Under the pieces are notes generated by a model. The model saw only the letters and a list, made by a program, of their open reading frames with translations, was not told where the DNA came from and searched no databases. Below, piece after piece: positions 44,773 through 54,679 of a DNA stretch of 64,000 bases (within the stretch, counting starts at the first letter, position 1; the number at the start of each line of letters is the position of its first letter). This DNA comes from Blastocatellia bacterium (GTDB lineage: Bacteria; Acidobacteriota; Blastocatellia; Pyrinomonadales; Pyrinomonadaceae): NCBI GenBank assembly GCA_003168335.1, contig PMSM01000011.1, forward strand, positions 206,590-270,589, read 5' to 3'. Made by a program: the position numbers and the translations under genes.

Positions 44773-46140
44773 CTATCTGTACGGCAATAAACTTATTCTC
44801 TGCATCGCCCGAGGTATCTCAGGGTTTTGCATGAACCAGCCCCAGACGCTTTCCGTGCGCAGGTTCTCGGCGCTTAGCAGCACTATTCCCGCGTTGATTC
44901 CAATGACATCGCTGTCAACCCAACTCAGGTTTGGATTGAACGCGTCAACAAATCCAAACTTTCCGTAAATCCGATCACCATATTTGTCCTTCATCGCGCG
45001 CAGAGCAGCGACTGAGATTTCCGGGGTGAACATTAGTGAGCCGCCGGCGGCGGAAGGTACCACGGTGCCGTCAATTGCCGGATCGCGCGGCGGGCCGCCC
45101 CAGGCGAGATAACCTTTGGCACTGTCTGAAGCTGTGATGCCCCACACGTTTGGTCCAAATCCGGAAAACTCGTGGGACAGGTTGATGCAGAAGGCCCGAT
45201 GCGCGAGAGTGGCTTTGATGGAGTTTTCAAAATAGTCAATGTGGTCGCCTCTGGTTTCGCGGCGATTGCGATAATCGATCCAGGCATGTGCGTATTGATG
45301 CATGAACAGAGGCACCCCAATCGTTGTGAAATAGGCGTGCCCTTCATAGCGATAACGGTCGCGCCATAACGCATACCAGGATGCGGGCGAAATGGGATAG
45401 GTCGGCGATCCAATAGCCAGCAAATAGAGAATGGTATCTTCGCTGTATGTGTCCCAACGTGGTTTCAAAAAACCAGTTTCCGGTCTCCAACCATGCGAGA
45501 GGAGCAGGGGATCGCCATTCAGCATCCAGCGAAAATCCACCCGCTCGTAGATCTTCGTCGCCAGCCGGAAAATTTCTGCGTCCTTTCCATAGTACTGCCG
45601 GGTGGTAAGAATTCCGGCCAGCAGCAACGCGGTGTCAATTGAAGAGACTTCACTCTGCCATCTTCTTTCGCCTGTCTTTGTATCCAACCAGTGATAGAAC
45701 CAGCCATGTTCCTGAAAGGCCCGGGTGTTGAAAAATCGAAGTGTGTTGCGCACGCGCTCGCGCGCCTGAGTGCGATCGACCCAGCCGTGCTCCGCCGCGA
45801 TGCAAAGTGCCGTCAAACCAAAGCCGGTGGCGGCAATGCTGGCCACCTGACGATGGTTTTCATCCAGCAGTGAGCCATCCATGCGAGCGCGGTCCGGGAC
45901 CAGGCCCGTCTGCGGATCAGCTTCGTCCCAGAAATAGCGAAACGAACGCTGCTCGATATCTTCAAGGAGTAATTCGTCTGCGCGCGAGAGGTGCCGGGTG
46001 GCCTCGGCACGCTGAAGAAGAGAGTCGACCGCAGTCGAACCTTGAGGCCAGGCGACAACTGCGGCGCAAGCGAGGAGCAGGACGAGGGCTGCGAGGGCCG
46101 GACGCAAACCAGATGATGGATCACCTTTGACTGAGTTCAT
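44773..46140 (-). CDS. Glucoamylase-family protein
   Basis: A 455-residue protein with an N-terminal anchor (PALAALVLLLACAAVVAWP). It has the glycoamylase-family landmarks LEDIEQRSFRYFWDEADPQTGLVPDRA, SIAATGFGLTALCIAAEHGW and EVSSIDTALLLAGIL, then GWRPETGFLKPRWDTYSEDTILYLLAIGSPTYPI. The domain is an (alpha/alpha)6 barrel found in beta-glucan-processing enzymes. It is next to the GH3 gene on the same strand, with 271 bases between. A joint role in glucan breakdown is probable, but the exact substrate is not set by the sequence. Confidence 0.87.
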   Translation of the reverse strand: MNSVKGDPSSGLRPALAALVLLLACAAVVAWPQGSTAVDSLLQRAEATRHLSRADELLLEDIEQRSFRYFWDEADPQTGLVPDRARMDGSLLDENHRQVASIAATGFGLTALCIAAEHGWVDRTQARERVRNTLRFFNTRAFQEHGWFYHWLDTKTGERRWQSEVSSIDTALLLAGILTTRQYYGKDAEIFRLATKIYERVDFRWMLNGDPLLLSHGWRPETGFLKPRWDTYSEDTILYLLAIGSPTYPISPASWYALWRDRYRYEGHAYFTTIGVPLFMHQYAHAWIDYRNRRETRGDHIDYFENSIKATLAHRAFCINLSHEFSGFGPNVWGITASDSAKGYLAWGGPPRDPAIDGTVVPSAAGGSLMFTPEISVAALRAMKDKYGDRIYGKFGFVDAFNPNLSWVDSDVIGINAGIVLLSAENLRTESVWGWFMQNPEIPRAMQRISLLPYR

Positions 46141-46173
46141 TTTCGCTTACTCAAGGCAGCACTGAGCAAGTAC

Positions 46174-46353
46174 CTTCGACGCGGAGCGTCGGGATGAATT
46201 TAGCCCGGCCTTTCAAGGCCGGGAAAGGCAACGGGGGTATTCGCGTCGCGACGCCTGAAACTAGCGGTTAGGTTCAATCGTCGCTATGCGACGAGCAGGC
46301 AAAAGCCTGATCCCAACGCCGGGCTAAATTCATGCCGACGCTATGCGTCGAAG
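46174..46353. repeat. REP/MITE-like palindromic element
   Basis: A 36-base imperfect inverted repeat: 46174-46209 pairs with 46318-46353 at 33 positions. Inner palindromes are CCCGGCCTTTCAAGGCCGGG at 46204 and GTCGCTATGCGAC at 46280. The element fills most of the gap between the two glycosidase genes. No coding content. Confidence 0.65.
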
Positions 46354-46411
46354 ACACCTGATCAGAGGCTCCTCAACGTCTCTGGTCCCGTCGGGCCTCG
46401 CTTAAACATCG

Positions 46412-48670
46412 TCAGCGCCCCGCAACGTCGAATTTTGTCTCGATAAGATCTTCCGAGTTTGGACCTACCATCACCTTGAACTCGCCAGGCTCAACCACAA
46501 AACGCATCTCGCGATTCCAGAATCCCAGCTGCGCCGCGGTGAGCACGAACTCCACACGTCTCTTCTCACCGGGCTGAAGCGTAACGCGCTGAAAGCCTTT
46601 CAGTTCTTTTACCGGCCGGGTCATGCTTGCAGCCACGTCACGGATGTATAGTTGAACCACTTCATCGCCGGCACGCTTCCCAACGTTTTCGACATCCACA
46701 GTCACTGTCACTTCCCCGTTCACCGGCAACCGCTGAACTCTGAACTGCAACTCACCGTTCGCCGGAATACTTTGAGCGCTCAGTTGCAGGTTCGTAATCT
46801 TAAACTGCGTATAGCTTAACCCATAACCGAAAGGAAAGAGTGGCGTCCAGGGAACGTCAAGGTATTTCGAGGTGTATCTATTGTTGGCCTCGGGAGGCCG
46901 GCCAGTGTTCATGTGATTGTAGTAGATGGGCACCTGGCCAACGGTGCGGGGAAACGTCACGGGCAATTTGCCGCCCGGGTTCACATCGCCAAACACAATG
47001 TCGGCAATGGCATTGCCGGCCTGACTGCCGCCCATCCAGGATTCGAGAATCGCCGGAACATTGTCGACGATCCATTCGATGGTTGGAGGACGCCCGTTTA
47101 CTAACACGACGATCGTGGGTTTGCCTGTCTCATAAATTGCCTTGACGAGGTCCATTTGGCGACCGGGTAGATCCAGTGAACTACGCGACGCAGCTTCACC
47201 AACCATGTCTGCGGATTCGCCGACAAACACAAGGGCCACGTCGGATTCCCGGGCCAGCGCCACCGCCTCAGGAAAACCGGTGGTCAAACTGTCTTTTACC
47301 TCACAACCTTTCGCATAACCAACCTTTGTCTGCGGTGAAACCTTTGCTCGAATACCAGCTAGCGGAGTTACCGTATTTTCTTCGCGACCGTCGCCGGCCC
47401 ACCACCCCAGCGGCGCGCGGCGATCATCTGCCAGGGGCCCGATCACAGCAATCGAGCGAATGTTCTTATCGAGCGGCAGGGTTTGGCGCTCGTTCTTTAG
47501 CAGCACCATCGAACGGCCCGCAATTTCGCGCGCGGCGCTAACGCTCTCGGGCTTAAGCAGGGAATTGGGTTCACGCGCTTCATCAGTGTATGGATGATCA
47601 AACAATCCCAGCCGAAACTTTATCCGCAGAATACGCCTTACCGCTTCATCAATTGTGGCTGGCGATACTTGTCCTTCTTTCAGCAGTGCCGGGCCGTGCT
47701 GATTAAACAGGCGACTGACCATTTCCATGTCCACGCCGGCGTTCAGGGCCAGTCGGGCGGCGTCTTTGTCGTTTGCGGCCAGCCCGTGATTGATTAATTC
47801 TTTGACGGAGGTGTAGTCACTAACCACGAAGCCGTCAAACTTCCATTCGTTCCGGAGGACTCTGGTCAAAGTGAACGGATTTGCGGACGCGGGCACTCCA
47901 TTGATGTCATTGAACGCGCTCATCACCGTGCCAACGCCGGCATCGACGGCCGCCTTAAACGGAGGGAAGTAGATTTCGCGCAAAGTGTTTTCGGAGAGAT
48001 CGGTGGTGTTGTAATCACGGCCGCCTTCCCCGGCGCCATAGGCAACCCAGTGTTTGGCGCACGCTAGTATCTTCTGCGGCGCGCTGTAGTCGGTTCCCTG
48101 AAACCCGCGAACCCGTGCGCCGGCGAAAGCGCTAGCCAGGTAAGGATCTTCGCCCGCGCCTTCGGTAATGCGTCCCCAGCGAGGGTCCCGGGCGATATCG
48201 AGCATCGGCGCAAAGGTCCAACGCACTCCGGCATCGCGCGCTTCCTGGGCGGCGATACTGGCAGAGCGCTCGGCCAGACCCGGATCCCAACTGCTCGCCT
48301 CCGCCAGCGGGATGGGGAAAATGGTGCGGTAACCGTGGATCACATCGAAGCCGAACAAGACCGGAATCTTCAGGCGCGATTCTTCCATTGCGACATGCTG
48401 AAGCTGATTAGTTCGCTGCGCTCCGCGCACGTTCAGCGTGGATCCCAGGAGACCCTTCCGAATCAGGTCCAAATGCTCCGGGCGAAAATTTCCGTTGCCT
48501 TCACCATCGAGTTGCTGTAGTTGTCCGAGTTTTTCTGCGAGCGTCATGCGCGCCAGGAGCGCGTTGATTCTGCTCTCGATGTCCGCTGGGCGCTGTTGCG
48601 CGGAGGTGGGTACAGCGCAAAGAATAAGCGCAAGAGCCAGAACCAGAATACAGAGTCTACTGAGCTTCAT
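46412..48670 (-). CDS. bglX: Beta-glucosidase, GH3 family
   Basis: About 752 residues with a signal peptide (CILVLALALILCAVPTSAQQ), a GH3 N-terminal barrel, a GH3 C-terminal domain and a fibronectin-III-like domain (about 660-745). The catalytic nucleophile Asp is in FVVSDYTSVKEL, and active-site landmarks are KHWVAYGAGEGGRDYN and GEDPYLASAFA. The Trp/Asn-rich end is the BglX layout, so it is a periplasmic or extracellular exo-beta-glucosidase. The ATG at 48670 follows GAGGAAG and begins the signal peptide; an upstream start would add a non-typical 24-residue leader. Confidence 0.92.
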   Translation of the reverse strand: MKLSRLCILVLALALILCAVPTSAQQRPADIESRINALLARMTLAEKLGQLQQLDGEGNGNFRPEHLDLIRKGLLGSTLNVRGAQRTNQLQHVAMEESRLKIPVLFGFDVIHGYRTIFPIPLAEASSWDPGLAERSASIAAQEARDAGVRWTFAPMLDIARDPRWGRITEGAGEDPYLASAFAGARVRGFQGTDYSAPQKILACAKHWVAYGAGEGGRDYNTTDLSENTLREIYFPPFKAAVDAGVGTVMSAFNDINGVPASANPFTLTRVLRNEWKFDGFVVSDYTSVKELINHGLAANDKDAARLALNAGVDMEMVSRLFNQHGPALLKEGQVSPATIDEAVRRILRIKFRLGLFDHPYTDEAREPNSLLKPESVSAAREIAGRSMVLLKNERQTLPLDKNIRSIAVIGPLADDRRAPLGWWAGDGREENTVTPLAGIRAKVSPQTKVGYAKGCEVKDSLTTGFPEAVALARESDVALVFVGESADMVGEAASRSSLDLPGRQMDLVKAIYETGKPTIVVLVNGRPPTIEWIVDNVPAILESWMGGSQAGNAIADIVFGDVNPGGKLPVTFPRTVGQVPIYYNHMNTGRPPEANNRYTSKYLDVPWTPLFPFGYGLSYTQFKITNLQLSAQSIPANGELQFRVQRLPVNGEVTVTVDVENVGKRAGDEVVQLYIRDVAASMTRPVKELKGFQRVTLQPGEKRRVEFVLTAAQLGFWNREMRFVVEPGEFKVMVGPNSEDLIETKFDVAGR

Positions 48671-49011
48671 TTGCTTCCTCAATTCTGCGACTGAAAGATC
48701 AACGCGCGCTATCCTGTGTAGCCATATCGGGAACTGACACACTGCTGAAGCTGTTATCGTCTATTCCGGTTTCGTGCTTTCTTTCCGGTTGCGAGGGACG
48801 ATCCACTAAATCACCCGAAAGCGCACGAACAAGGCTACTTTGGCTTCGTGTGTTTTCGCGGATCCTTTTACCTGACAAGGCAATCTCCTCAAAAAGAGGG
48901 CACTACGCAAAACTCGCAAATTTGCCGCAATATTGTGGGCTCAGTATACTACAGCGTCTTTCCCCAACGCTCTGAACATCCGCCGGCTGGATAGAGAAGA
49001 TCGTCACTGAA

Positions 49012-50469
49012 ATGAACTGTGATCGCACGTGGCAGCGCCTGGTTCGCATTGTTTCATTGGTCAGCGTGTGCTTCGTCGGACTCGCGGTCTTCGATAAAGT
49101 TTCGGCGCAGCAGCAACAACCAACGGTCACAGGAAAATCGAAAGGGAGATCCGTTTCGCGCCAGGACGTGGCCTCGCTTCTGCACGAAGCAGCGTTGCTC
49201 TTGCAGGCCGGCAAGCTCGACGAAGCTGAGCCGTTGGTGCGTCATGCGATTGCCGTGGCGCCATCCAATGCTGACGCGCATAATTTGTGGGGTGCGATTC
49301 TTGATCAGCGTGGCCAGACACAGGCGGCTGAGCGCGAGTATCTCGCGGCGCTGCGTTTCAATCCGCGGGCAATTTCGGCCCGCGCCAATCTCGGCGTCTT
49401 GCTGGCTCGAACGGGACGTTCGGAAGCGGCAGTCGAAGCATTCGAGGCCGTCCTCAGCGAGGTCGCGGATCATCCTCAGGCTACGATTAACCTGGCCCTG
49501 CTCTATGCGGCGCGCGGCGATTACAGTCGCGCCGTCCCCTTGTTCGAGCGCGCCCGCGGGCAACAACCTGACAATCTGACAGTGTTATCGCAGCTTGGTT
49601 TCGCGCTCTACCAGCTCAAACGCATTAACGAAGCAGCGGAGGTCCTCGCTTCAGCCGCTTCGCTGGCACCGACCGACCCTGACGTCCTCTACCTTTCAGG
49701 TCTGGTCGCGACGTTGCGGGGCGACAGCGAAGCAGCGGTCGGCTTCTGGCAGCGGGCACTCGCGCAGCGCGCCGATTTTGCAGCGGCGAATTTCATGATC
49801 GGCGAAGAACTGCGAAAGCGAATGCGCTACGAAGGTGCAGTGGAGTTTTACGAGCGCGCCCTGCAGCAGGACGCATCGCAATTTATCTATTACGTTCGGC
49901 TCGGAGGAACTTACATGCTGCTGGTGCGCTACGATCGCGCCCTGGAACTCTTGCAGCGCGCGGCCCAGCGATTTCCCGGATCGGCGGAAGCTCAATACTT
50001 TGTCGGCATCGCGGCCCGCGGCTACGGCACGCTCGAGGTTGCCGAGGCTGCTTTGCGTAAGTCGCTTGCTCTAAGAGACGGCAACGTGGACGCGTTGGCG
50101 CAACTTGGTTTTGTCGTTGGCGACCGTGGACGCGAGGCTGAAGCCGAGAAATTCTTGCGCCGCGCGGTCTCGCTCGACCCGCGTCACTTCTACGCGAACT
50201 ATGAACTGGGCCGTCTGCTCGTCCGCACCAAGCGTTACGACGAGGCGATCCGTGTGCTGGGAGACGCCTCCCAAATACGCCCGCGCGATCCTGGCCTCCA
50301 CTACCAGCTATTCATCACTTACACGCGGCTGAAGCGAAAGGATGACGCCGACCGTGAACTGGCGGTCTTCAAGCAGTATGACGCGGAGAGCAAGGCCCGA
50401 CGGGCACAGGGAGATGAGCAAATCGAAGACACCCTGCCGCGCCCGGCGAATGATGGCAAACCGGAGTGA
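49012..50469 (+). CDS. TPR-repeat secreted protein
   Basis: A 485-residue protein with a signal peptide (IVSLVSVCFVGLAVFDKVSAQQ) and ten or so TPR units across the mature part, such as ADAHNLWGAILDQRGQTQAAEREYLAALRF and AQYFVGIAARGYGTLEVAEAALRKSLAL. The C-terminus is Asp/Glu/Arg-rich. It is divergent from the GH3 gene and convergent with the third TonB receptor. A scaffold in envelope or glycan-uptake machinery is the usual inference; no specific partner is visible. Confidence 0.85.
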   Translation: MNCDRTWQRLVRIVSLVSVCFVGLAVFDKVSAQQQQPTVTGKSKGRSVSRQDVASLLHEAALLLQAGKLDEAEPLVRHAIAVAPSNADAHNLWGAILDQRGQTQAAEREYLAALRFNPRAISARANLGVLLARTGRSEAAVEAFEAVLSEVADHPQATINLALLYAARGDYSRAVPLFERARGQQPDNLTVLSQLGFALYQLKRINEAAEVLASAASLAPTDPDVLYLSGLVATLRGDSEAAVGFWQRALAQRADFAAANFMIGEELRKRMRYEGAVEFYERALQQDASQFIYYVRLGGTYMLLVRYDRALELLQRAAQRFPGSAEAQYFVGIAARGYGTLEVAEAALRKSLALRDGNVDALAQLGFVVGDRGREAEAEKFLRRAVSLDPRHFYANYELGRLLVRTKRYDEAIRVLGDASQIRPRDPGLHYQLFITYTRLKRKDDADRELAVFKQYDAESKARRAQGDEQIEDTLPRPANDGKPE

Positions 50470-50527
50470 CTGCGCTGCGTCGGTAAGAGCGTCATATTTC
50501 GTGAGAACAACAATCCCTCGAAAACCG

Positions 50528-50771
50528 AGCCGCGTTCACGCGGCTTCCCCGAAGGGTTATTAGGCCAGCCCTTTTAGGGCTGGTAATACATCCGGCACGA
50601 TCATTCGTAGGACGCTTTAGCGTCCTTACCAACATGACCGCCTCAGCGACTGGTTGGCTCAAGCCGTTTGATAAGCCCGTTGAAACGGGCTGACCTTGGT
50701 TACTGCTGAATGAACCCAGCCGTAGAACGGCTGGTCTAGTAACCCTTCGGGAAAGCCGTCTGAAGACGGCT
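50528..50771. repeat. Array of six hairpins in an intergenic gap
   Basis: Hairpins: AGCCGCG-TTCA-CGCGGCT (50528), CCAGCCC-TTTTA-GGGCTGG (50565), AGGACGC-TTTA-GCGTCCT (50609), AGCCCGT-TGAA-ACGGGCT (50674), CAGCCGT-AGA-ACGGCTG (50717) and AGCCGTC-TGAA-GACGGCT (50754). Outer arms 50549-50570 and 50729-50750 also pair. The whole looks like a REP-type composite, without coding content. Confidence 0.75.
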
Positions 50772-50815
50772 AAGATTCCAATCTTTCTGGGCACTAGTGG
50801 CGGTGAGGATAAGCT

Positions 50816-50849
50816 AAAAGAAAAAGCCCGACACGTGAGTGCCGGGCTT
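50816..50849 (-). terminator. Intrinsic terminator of the third TonB receptor gene
   Basis: On the minus strand AAGCCCGGCAC and GTGTCGGGCTT form a stem of 11 pairs (one G-U) with a four-base loop, followed by TTTTTCTTTT. It lies about 22 bases after the receptor stop and has all parts of a rho-independent terminator. Confidence 0.8.
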
Positions 50850-50871
50850 GTTCAAACCTTACAGGATTTCC

Positions 50872-53800
50872 TTAAAACTGAAATCGACCCTGAAACTCGA
50901 TCACACGTCCGGCGAGACCGCGCTCGGCGCGACCGAAGAGCGCGTTCTGGACTTGCGTGCTCGGGCTGTTGAAATTGAATGGTTGCAGATTCAGGAGATT
51001 GAAGACATTGAAGAAGTTTGCCTTTATCTCAAAGAATCTTCCTTCGCCGAGTAGATGACTCAAACCGAACTTCTTGCTGACAGCCATGTCAATGTCAAAG
51101 TAACGCGGCCCGCGGAACGAGTTTCTGGCGATGCCGGGCAGTTGGAATCCTACTGGCGCCGCGGTGCTGAAGAAGGCCGGGCCACCGCCCGGGAAATTGC
51201 TGCCGGTGATGAACGCGTTGTTCGAGGTAGCAGTGCCCGCACCGCCGACATAAGAGACTGGCCGCACCGGACAGATACTCGGGCCACGCGTGCTGATGCA
51301 CTGTCCGACCACGGGAGTCCACGGAAATCCTGTATGCGCGGTAAGAATGCCGCTGAGTTGCCAACCGCCCAAGAGACTGCCGATCGCATCGTGACGGTTC
51401 CGGAGAATGGGCAAGTCCCAAAGTCCTGAGGCGACAAAGTTATGACGCACATCATAGTCCGAAGGACCAACTTCCTGACGCACGTCGAGCGGGTAAGTGG
51501 GATTCGTGTTGGCTGTGGGTCCTTCGTACGAGACGACGTCGGTACTCTTAGCAAAGCGATAGGTCATATCGAACTGAAAACCACCTGAAAACCGCCGCGT
51601 CAATCGCGCAATCAAAGCATTGTAGCTGGCGTTCGTGTCCGGAGTTGGGAACAAAATGTTTGAGAAAAGGAACGTATCGTTGAAGATGAAACGTTCGTTG
51701 ACAAGTCTGACCAGCTTCCGGCTCTGGCTGCCCTGATAACCAACTTCGGCGACCAGCTTTGCCGGCAGGCTGTACTGTCCTTCGATCGAATACGTATAAA
51801 CGTAAGGCGTCGGTACTTTGGCTGGCGCGCCGTAGATCTCTACCTGTGCGCCATTGGGCAAATTCGTCGGGATGCCGTTCGCGTTGAAGCCCGTCCTCAG
51901 CGCCGGGTTTGTCGGGTAGCTGAACGGGGAATTGTTCGCCCCGAGCGCATAGAGAATCTCGCCGCCATTGAAAGGCGTACTGAAATCCGAGGCTGAAGTG
52001 CCACAGCATATTCCGTAGCGCGCAAAGAACGGTGGATTGCCGCGAGTGTTGGCGAATTCAAGTAGCGGAATGCGGTTGTAAGCGATGCCGAAACCTCCGC
52101 GCAGCACGAACTTGCTTTCGTTGAGCAGCCCGTGAAACTTCTCGCCAGAGTTTGGGCTGTAGGCAAAGCCGAGGCGGGGCGCGAAGTTGTTTAGATCCGT
52201 GGGGTAGAGCGATTTCACGACGGCGATGCTGGCGCCGGTTATCTCCTGACCGGTCGGGCCAAGAATGAAGTTGCTGAGTATCCCATTTTTCTCGGTCAGC
52301 GGAGCAAAGTACTCCCACCGCAGACCGAGATTCACGGTCAAGTTGGGCCGCAGCTTCCAGTCATCCTGCGCGAAAAACGCGTCGGTCGATGAGCGGAAGT
52401 TGCGCTTTGACTGCGCGGGTCCGCCCGTGCGAGGGTCGGCGTTAATCTGCTCGAACAGCGGCGCGTCGTTGGCAAAGTTGAATATGCCGGCGAAAGTATA
52501 GAGCGGCCGCGAACCCCCAGAGAGGTCATTATTGTCCTGCTCCCAACGCCGTTCTCCACCGAAGCTCCAACCGTGGTTTCCCCGCACCCAGCGGAACGTA
52601 TCGCGGAATTCGAAAGTGTTTTCGGAAAAGATGCCGGGCGTCGTTTCAGATTGCGGTGCGCCCCAACGTAAGCGATCGAAAGGCAAGTCTTCGATCTCGA
52701 TGCGCGGAATCCCGAAGTTCGTGGCTGCCGACGAAACGACTTCGTTGAAGGCAAAGCGGGTCGCATTGAAGCGCAACTCGTTAGTCTTGTTGGAAGAGAT
52801 GGTCCGCGCCCAGGTGAGCATGCCGAACAAGTTCTGTGGCGCGGTGGTGACATCGCCCATGGGGCGGCTACGGCCAGCCGCATCGGCACCGACTCCTTTG
52901 AAGCGGGAAATGTAAGAGCTGAAGGTGAGCGTGTCTTTGCTGGTAAGATTTACGTCGATGCGCGGATTAAACTGATTGCCGCGGCTGGTCGTCGGAACTG
53001 CGAGTTGCGCGAACTGGATATCTGGGATTCCATCCGGGCCACCGCCGCTCAGGTCGCCGAACGATATGTACTGGCCCTGGGCTCCGGCCAGACGACCGAT
53101 GTCGAGACCGCCCGCCAACTGAGTACAGTTCGCGGCGTTGAAGCCCGCGAAGGCACAAGTGGCGGGTATAACGGAAACGACGCGCGGGGCGATACCTGGG
53201 TCGCTCAGGATTTTTGCCGCGATGCTACCTGGCCGTCCTGATATTACCGCCTGCCTGAACTGCGCGGTTTCAATGAAGGCATTAACCGTGTCGGTGCTGT
53301 TGCTGCGCAAGCCTTCGTAGGAAAAAAAGAAAAAGGCGCGATTCTTCCCGCTCCAGATTGGGCCGCCGACGCTGCCGCCAAACTGGTCAAGGTGCTGGTT
53401 CACTCGGATTCCCGGTGCACCATTGGGACCGCCGTATTTATTAATGGCGTTTAGTCCGGGACTGTTGTTCTTGAGAAAGAGACTGCCGTGAAACTGCTTG
53501 GTGCCATTCTGCGAGACTGTCAGTATCTGCGCGCCGGAGTTGCGCCCGTACTCTGCCGAGTAGACGTTGGCGATGACGCGCACTTCTTTGACTGATTCCT
53601 GGTTCGGGGTAATTACCGCCGCGCCACCGTTAGTCAAACTATTCACGCTGGTGCCGTCGATCTGGTAATTGTTGGAAGTTATCCGCTGACCGTTGGCTGA
53701 GATTTGCGGTTGATTCTCTGTCTGAAAAATTGATCGGCTTGACCCGCCGGGCCCGGCAGTGTTAGGTAAACTTACCGCGCCGCCTGTGCCACCACGCGCG

Positions 53801-54312
53801 GAGTCGCCGAATACTCCGGGAGTCAATCGCAGTAACTCGTAAGGGTCGCGTCCAAATTGTGGCAGGCTGCGGACCTCTTGCGTAGTGATTGCCTTGTCGA
53901 CATTTGCGTTTTCGGTTTCTAGAGTTTGCGCGGTTTCCTGAGTCACGGTAACAGTCGCACTTACGTCACCAGGCTCGAGCGCAACGTCGATGCCTTGAAC
54001 TGCTTCGGCATTAACCACAACGTTGTCGAAGACTTTCTGCTTGAATCCGGCCTTTTCGACGGCTAGTTTATATTTGCCCGGCGACAGACCCGATATTCTG
54101 TAGAAGCCTTCACCACTGGCTGTGGTCTCCTGCGTCTTTCCAGTCTCGGTATTTGTCAGGGTAACTTTAGCTTCGGGCACAAGCCCCCCCGCGTTGTCGG
54201 TAACCGTGCCTTGAATGCCCGCTTTGAATTGAGCGTTGGCCGCCCCGACCGCAAACATTAGGAAAAGCCCGCAGGCTATAACGCGGACCAAAGTGAATAT
54301 GGTTCGATTCAT
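50872..54312 (-). CDS. TonB-dependent receptor with carboxypeptidase-regulatory domain
   Basis: A 1146-residue Oar-like outer-membrane receptor, longer than the pair at 7196-12312. It has a signal peptide (about 1-27, ending GAANA), a carboxypeptidase-regulatory domain (28-115, GTVTDNAGGLVPEAKV...GLSPGKYKLAVE), a plug (about 125-300 with SNNYQIDGTSVNSLTNGG) and a barrel ending in FQGRFQF. The final Phe is the barrel-assembly signal. Large loops, such as the Asn/Gly-rich part before residue 850, suggest binding of a bulky ligand such as a glycan. It sits beside glycosidase genes, so polysaccharide uptake is plausible. A palindrome at 54491-54506 lies 179 bases upstream. Confidence 0.92.
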   Translation of the reverse strand: MNRTIFTLVRVIACGLFLMFAVGAANAQFKAGIQGTVTDNAGGLVPEAKVTLTNTETGKTQETTASGEGFYRISGLSPGKYKLAVEKAGFKQKVFDNVVVNAEAVQGIDVALEPGDVSATVTVTQETAQTLETENANVDKAITTQEVRSLPQFGRDPYELLRLTPGVFGDSARGGTGGAVSLPNTAGPGGSSRSIFQTENQPQISANGQRITSNNYQIDGTSVNSLTNGGAAVITPNQESVKEVRVIANVYSAEYGRNSGAQILTVSQNGTKQFHGSLFLKNNSPGLNAINKYGGPNGAPGIRVNQHLDQFGGSVGGPIWSGKNRAFFFFSYEGLRSNSTDTVNAFIETAQFRQAVISGRPGSIAAKILSDPGIAPRVVSVIPATCAFAGFNAANCTQLAGGLDIGRLAGAQGQYISFGDLSGGGPDGIPDIQFAQLAVPTTSRGNQFNPRIDVNLTSKDTLTFSSYISRFKGVGADAAGRSRPMGDVTTAPQNLFGMLTWARTISSNKTNELRFNATRFAFNEVVSSAATNFGIPRIEIEDLPFDRLRWGAPQSETTPGIFSENTFEFRDTFRWVRGNHGWSFGGERRWEQDNNDLSGGSRPLYTFAGIFNFANDAPLFEQINADPRTGGPAQSKRNFRSSTDAFFAQDDWKLRPNLTVNLGLRWEYFAPLTEKNGILSNFILGPTGQEITGASIAVVKSLYPTDLNNFAPRLGFAYSPNSGEKFHGLLNESKFVLRGGFGIAYNRIPLLEFANTRGNPPFFARYGICCGTSASDFSTPFNGGEILYALGANNSPFSYPTNPALRTGFNANGIPTNLPNGAQVEIYGAPAKVPTPYVYTYSIEGQYSLPAKLVAEVGYQGSQSRKLVRLVNERFIFNDTFLFSNILFPTPDTNASYNALIARLTRRFSGGFQFDMTYRFAKSTDVVSYEGPTANTNPTYPLDVRQEVGPSDYDVRHNFVASGLWDLPILRNRHDAIGSLLGGWQLSGILTAHTGFPWTPVVGQCISTRGPSICPVRPVSYVGGAGTATSNNAFITGSNFPGGGPAFFSTAAPVGFQLPGIARNSFRGPRYFDIDMAVSKKFGLSHLLGEGRFFEIKANFFNVFNLLNLQPFNFNSPSTQVQNALFGRAERGLAGRVIEFQGRFQF

Positions 54313-54490
54313 TAAGTAAGGCCCTCCTGGGGCCCGTGGGATCTACTTCTTCAGCAATAAGCGTCCAAATCGTTGCCTTGACCACCCACCCCCATCGGGG
54401 AATCGATCCGCCGAGGTGCAGACCATAACTTTCAGGGGGGATTTCCTAAATATCGCTGGCGCACATTACACCGGGGCAAAAACGTTTGTA

Positions 54491-54506
54491 TGTGCGCTAA
54501 CGCACG
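54491..54506. promoter_or_regulatory. Palindromic operator-like site between divergent genes
   Basis: TGTGCG-CTAA-CGCACG has five complementary bases in each arm and the 6-4-6 layout of the motif at 37553. It stands between the TonB receptor (minus) and the hypothetical gene at 54680 (plus). A weaker half-site (CGCACA) occurs at about 54459. The rest of 54313-54679 shows no gene. Confidence 0.5.
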
Positions 54507-54679
54507 GAGGGGGAATTATTAATAGCACCAAGAAATCACGTCCTGCCCGAACAATGCTTGCATCAAAGTCAGCTTCATCCGGCCATGTCTCACCACAAAG
54601 GAGCCCACTCCTGGCCTCATCGGTGTAAGATGGTGCCGCCTTGACAATCTTTTTGGCGCTTGGTGCGAAAGGAATTCTA

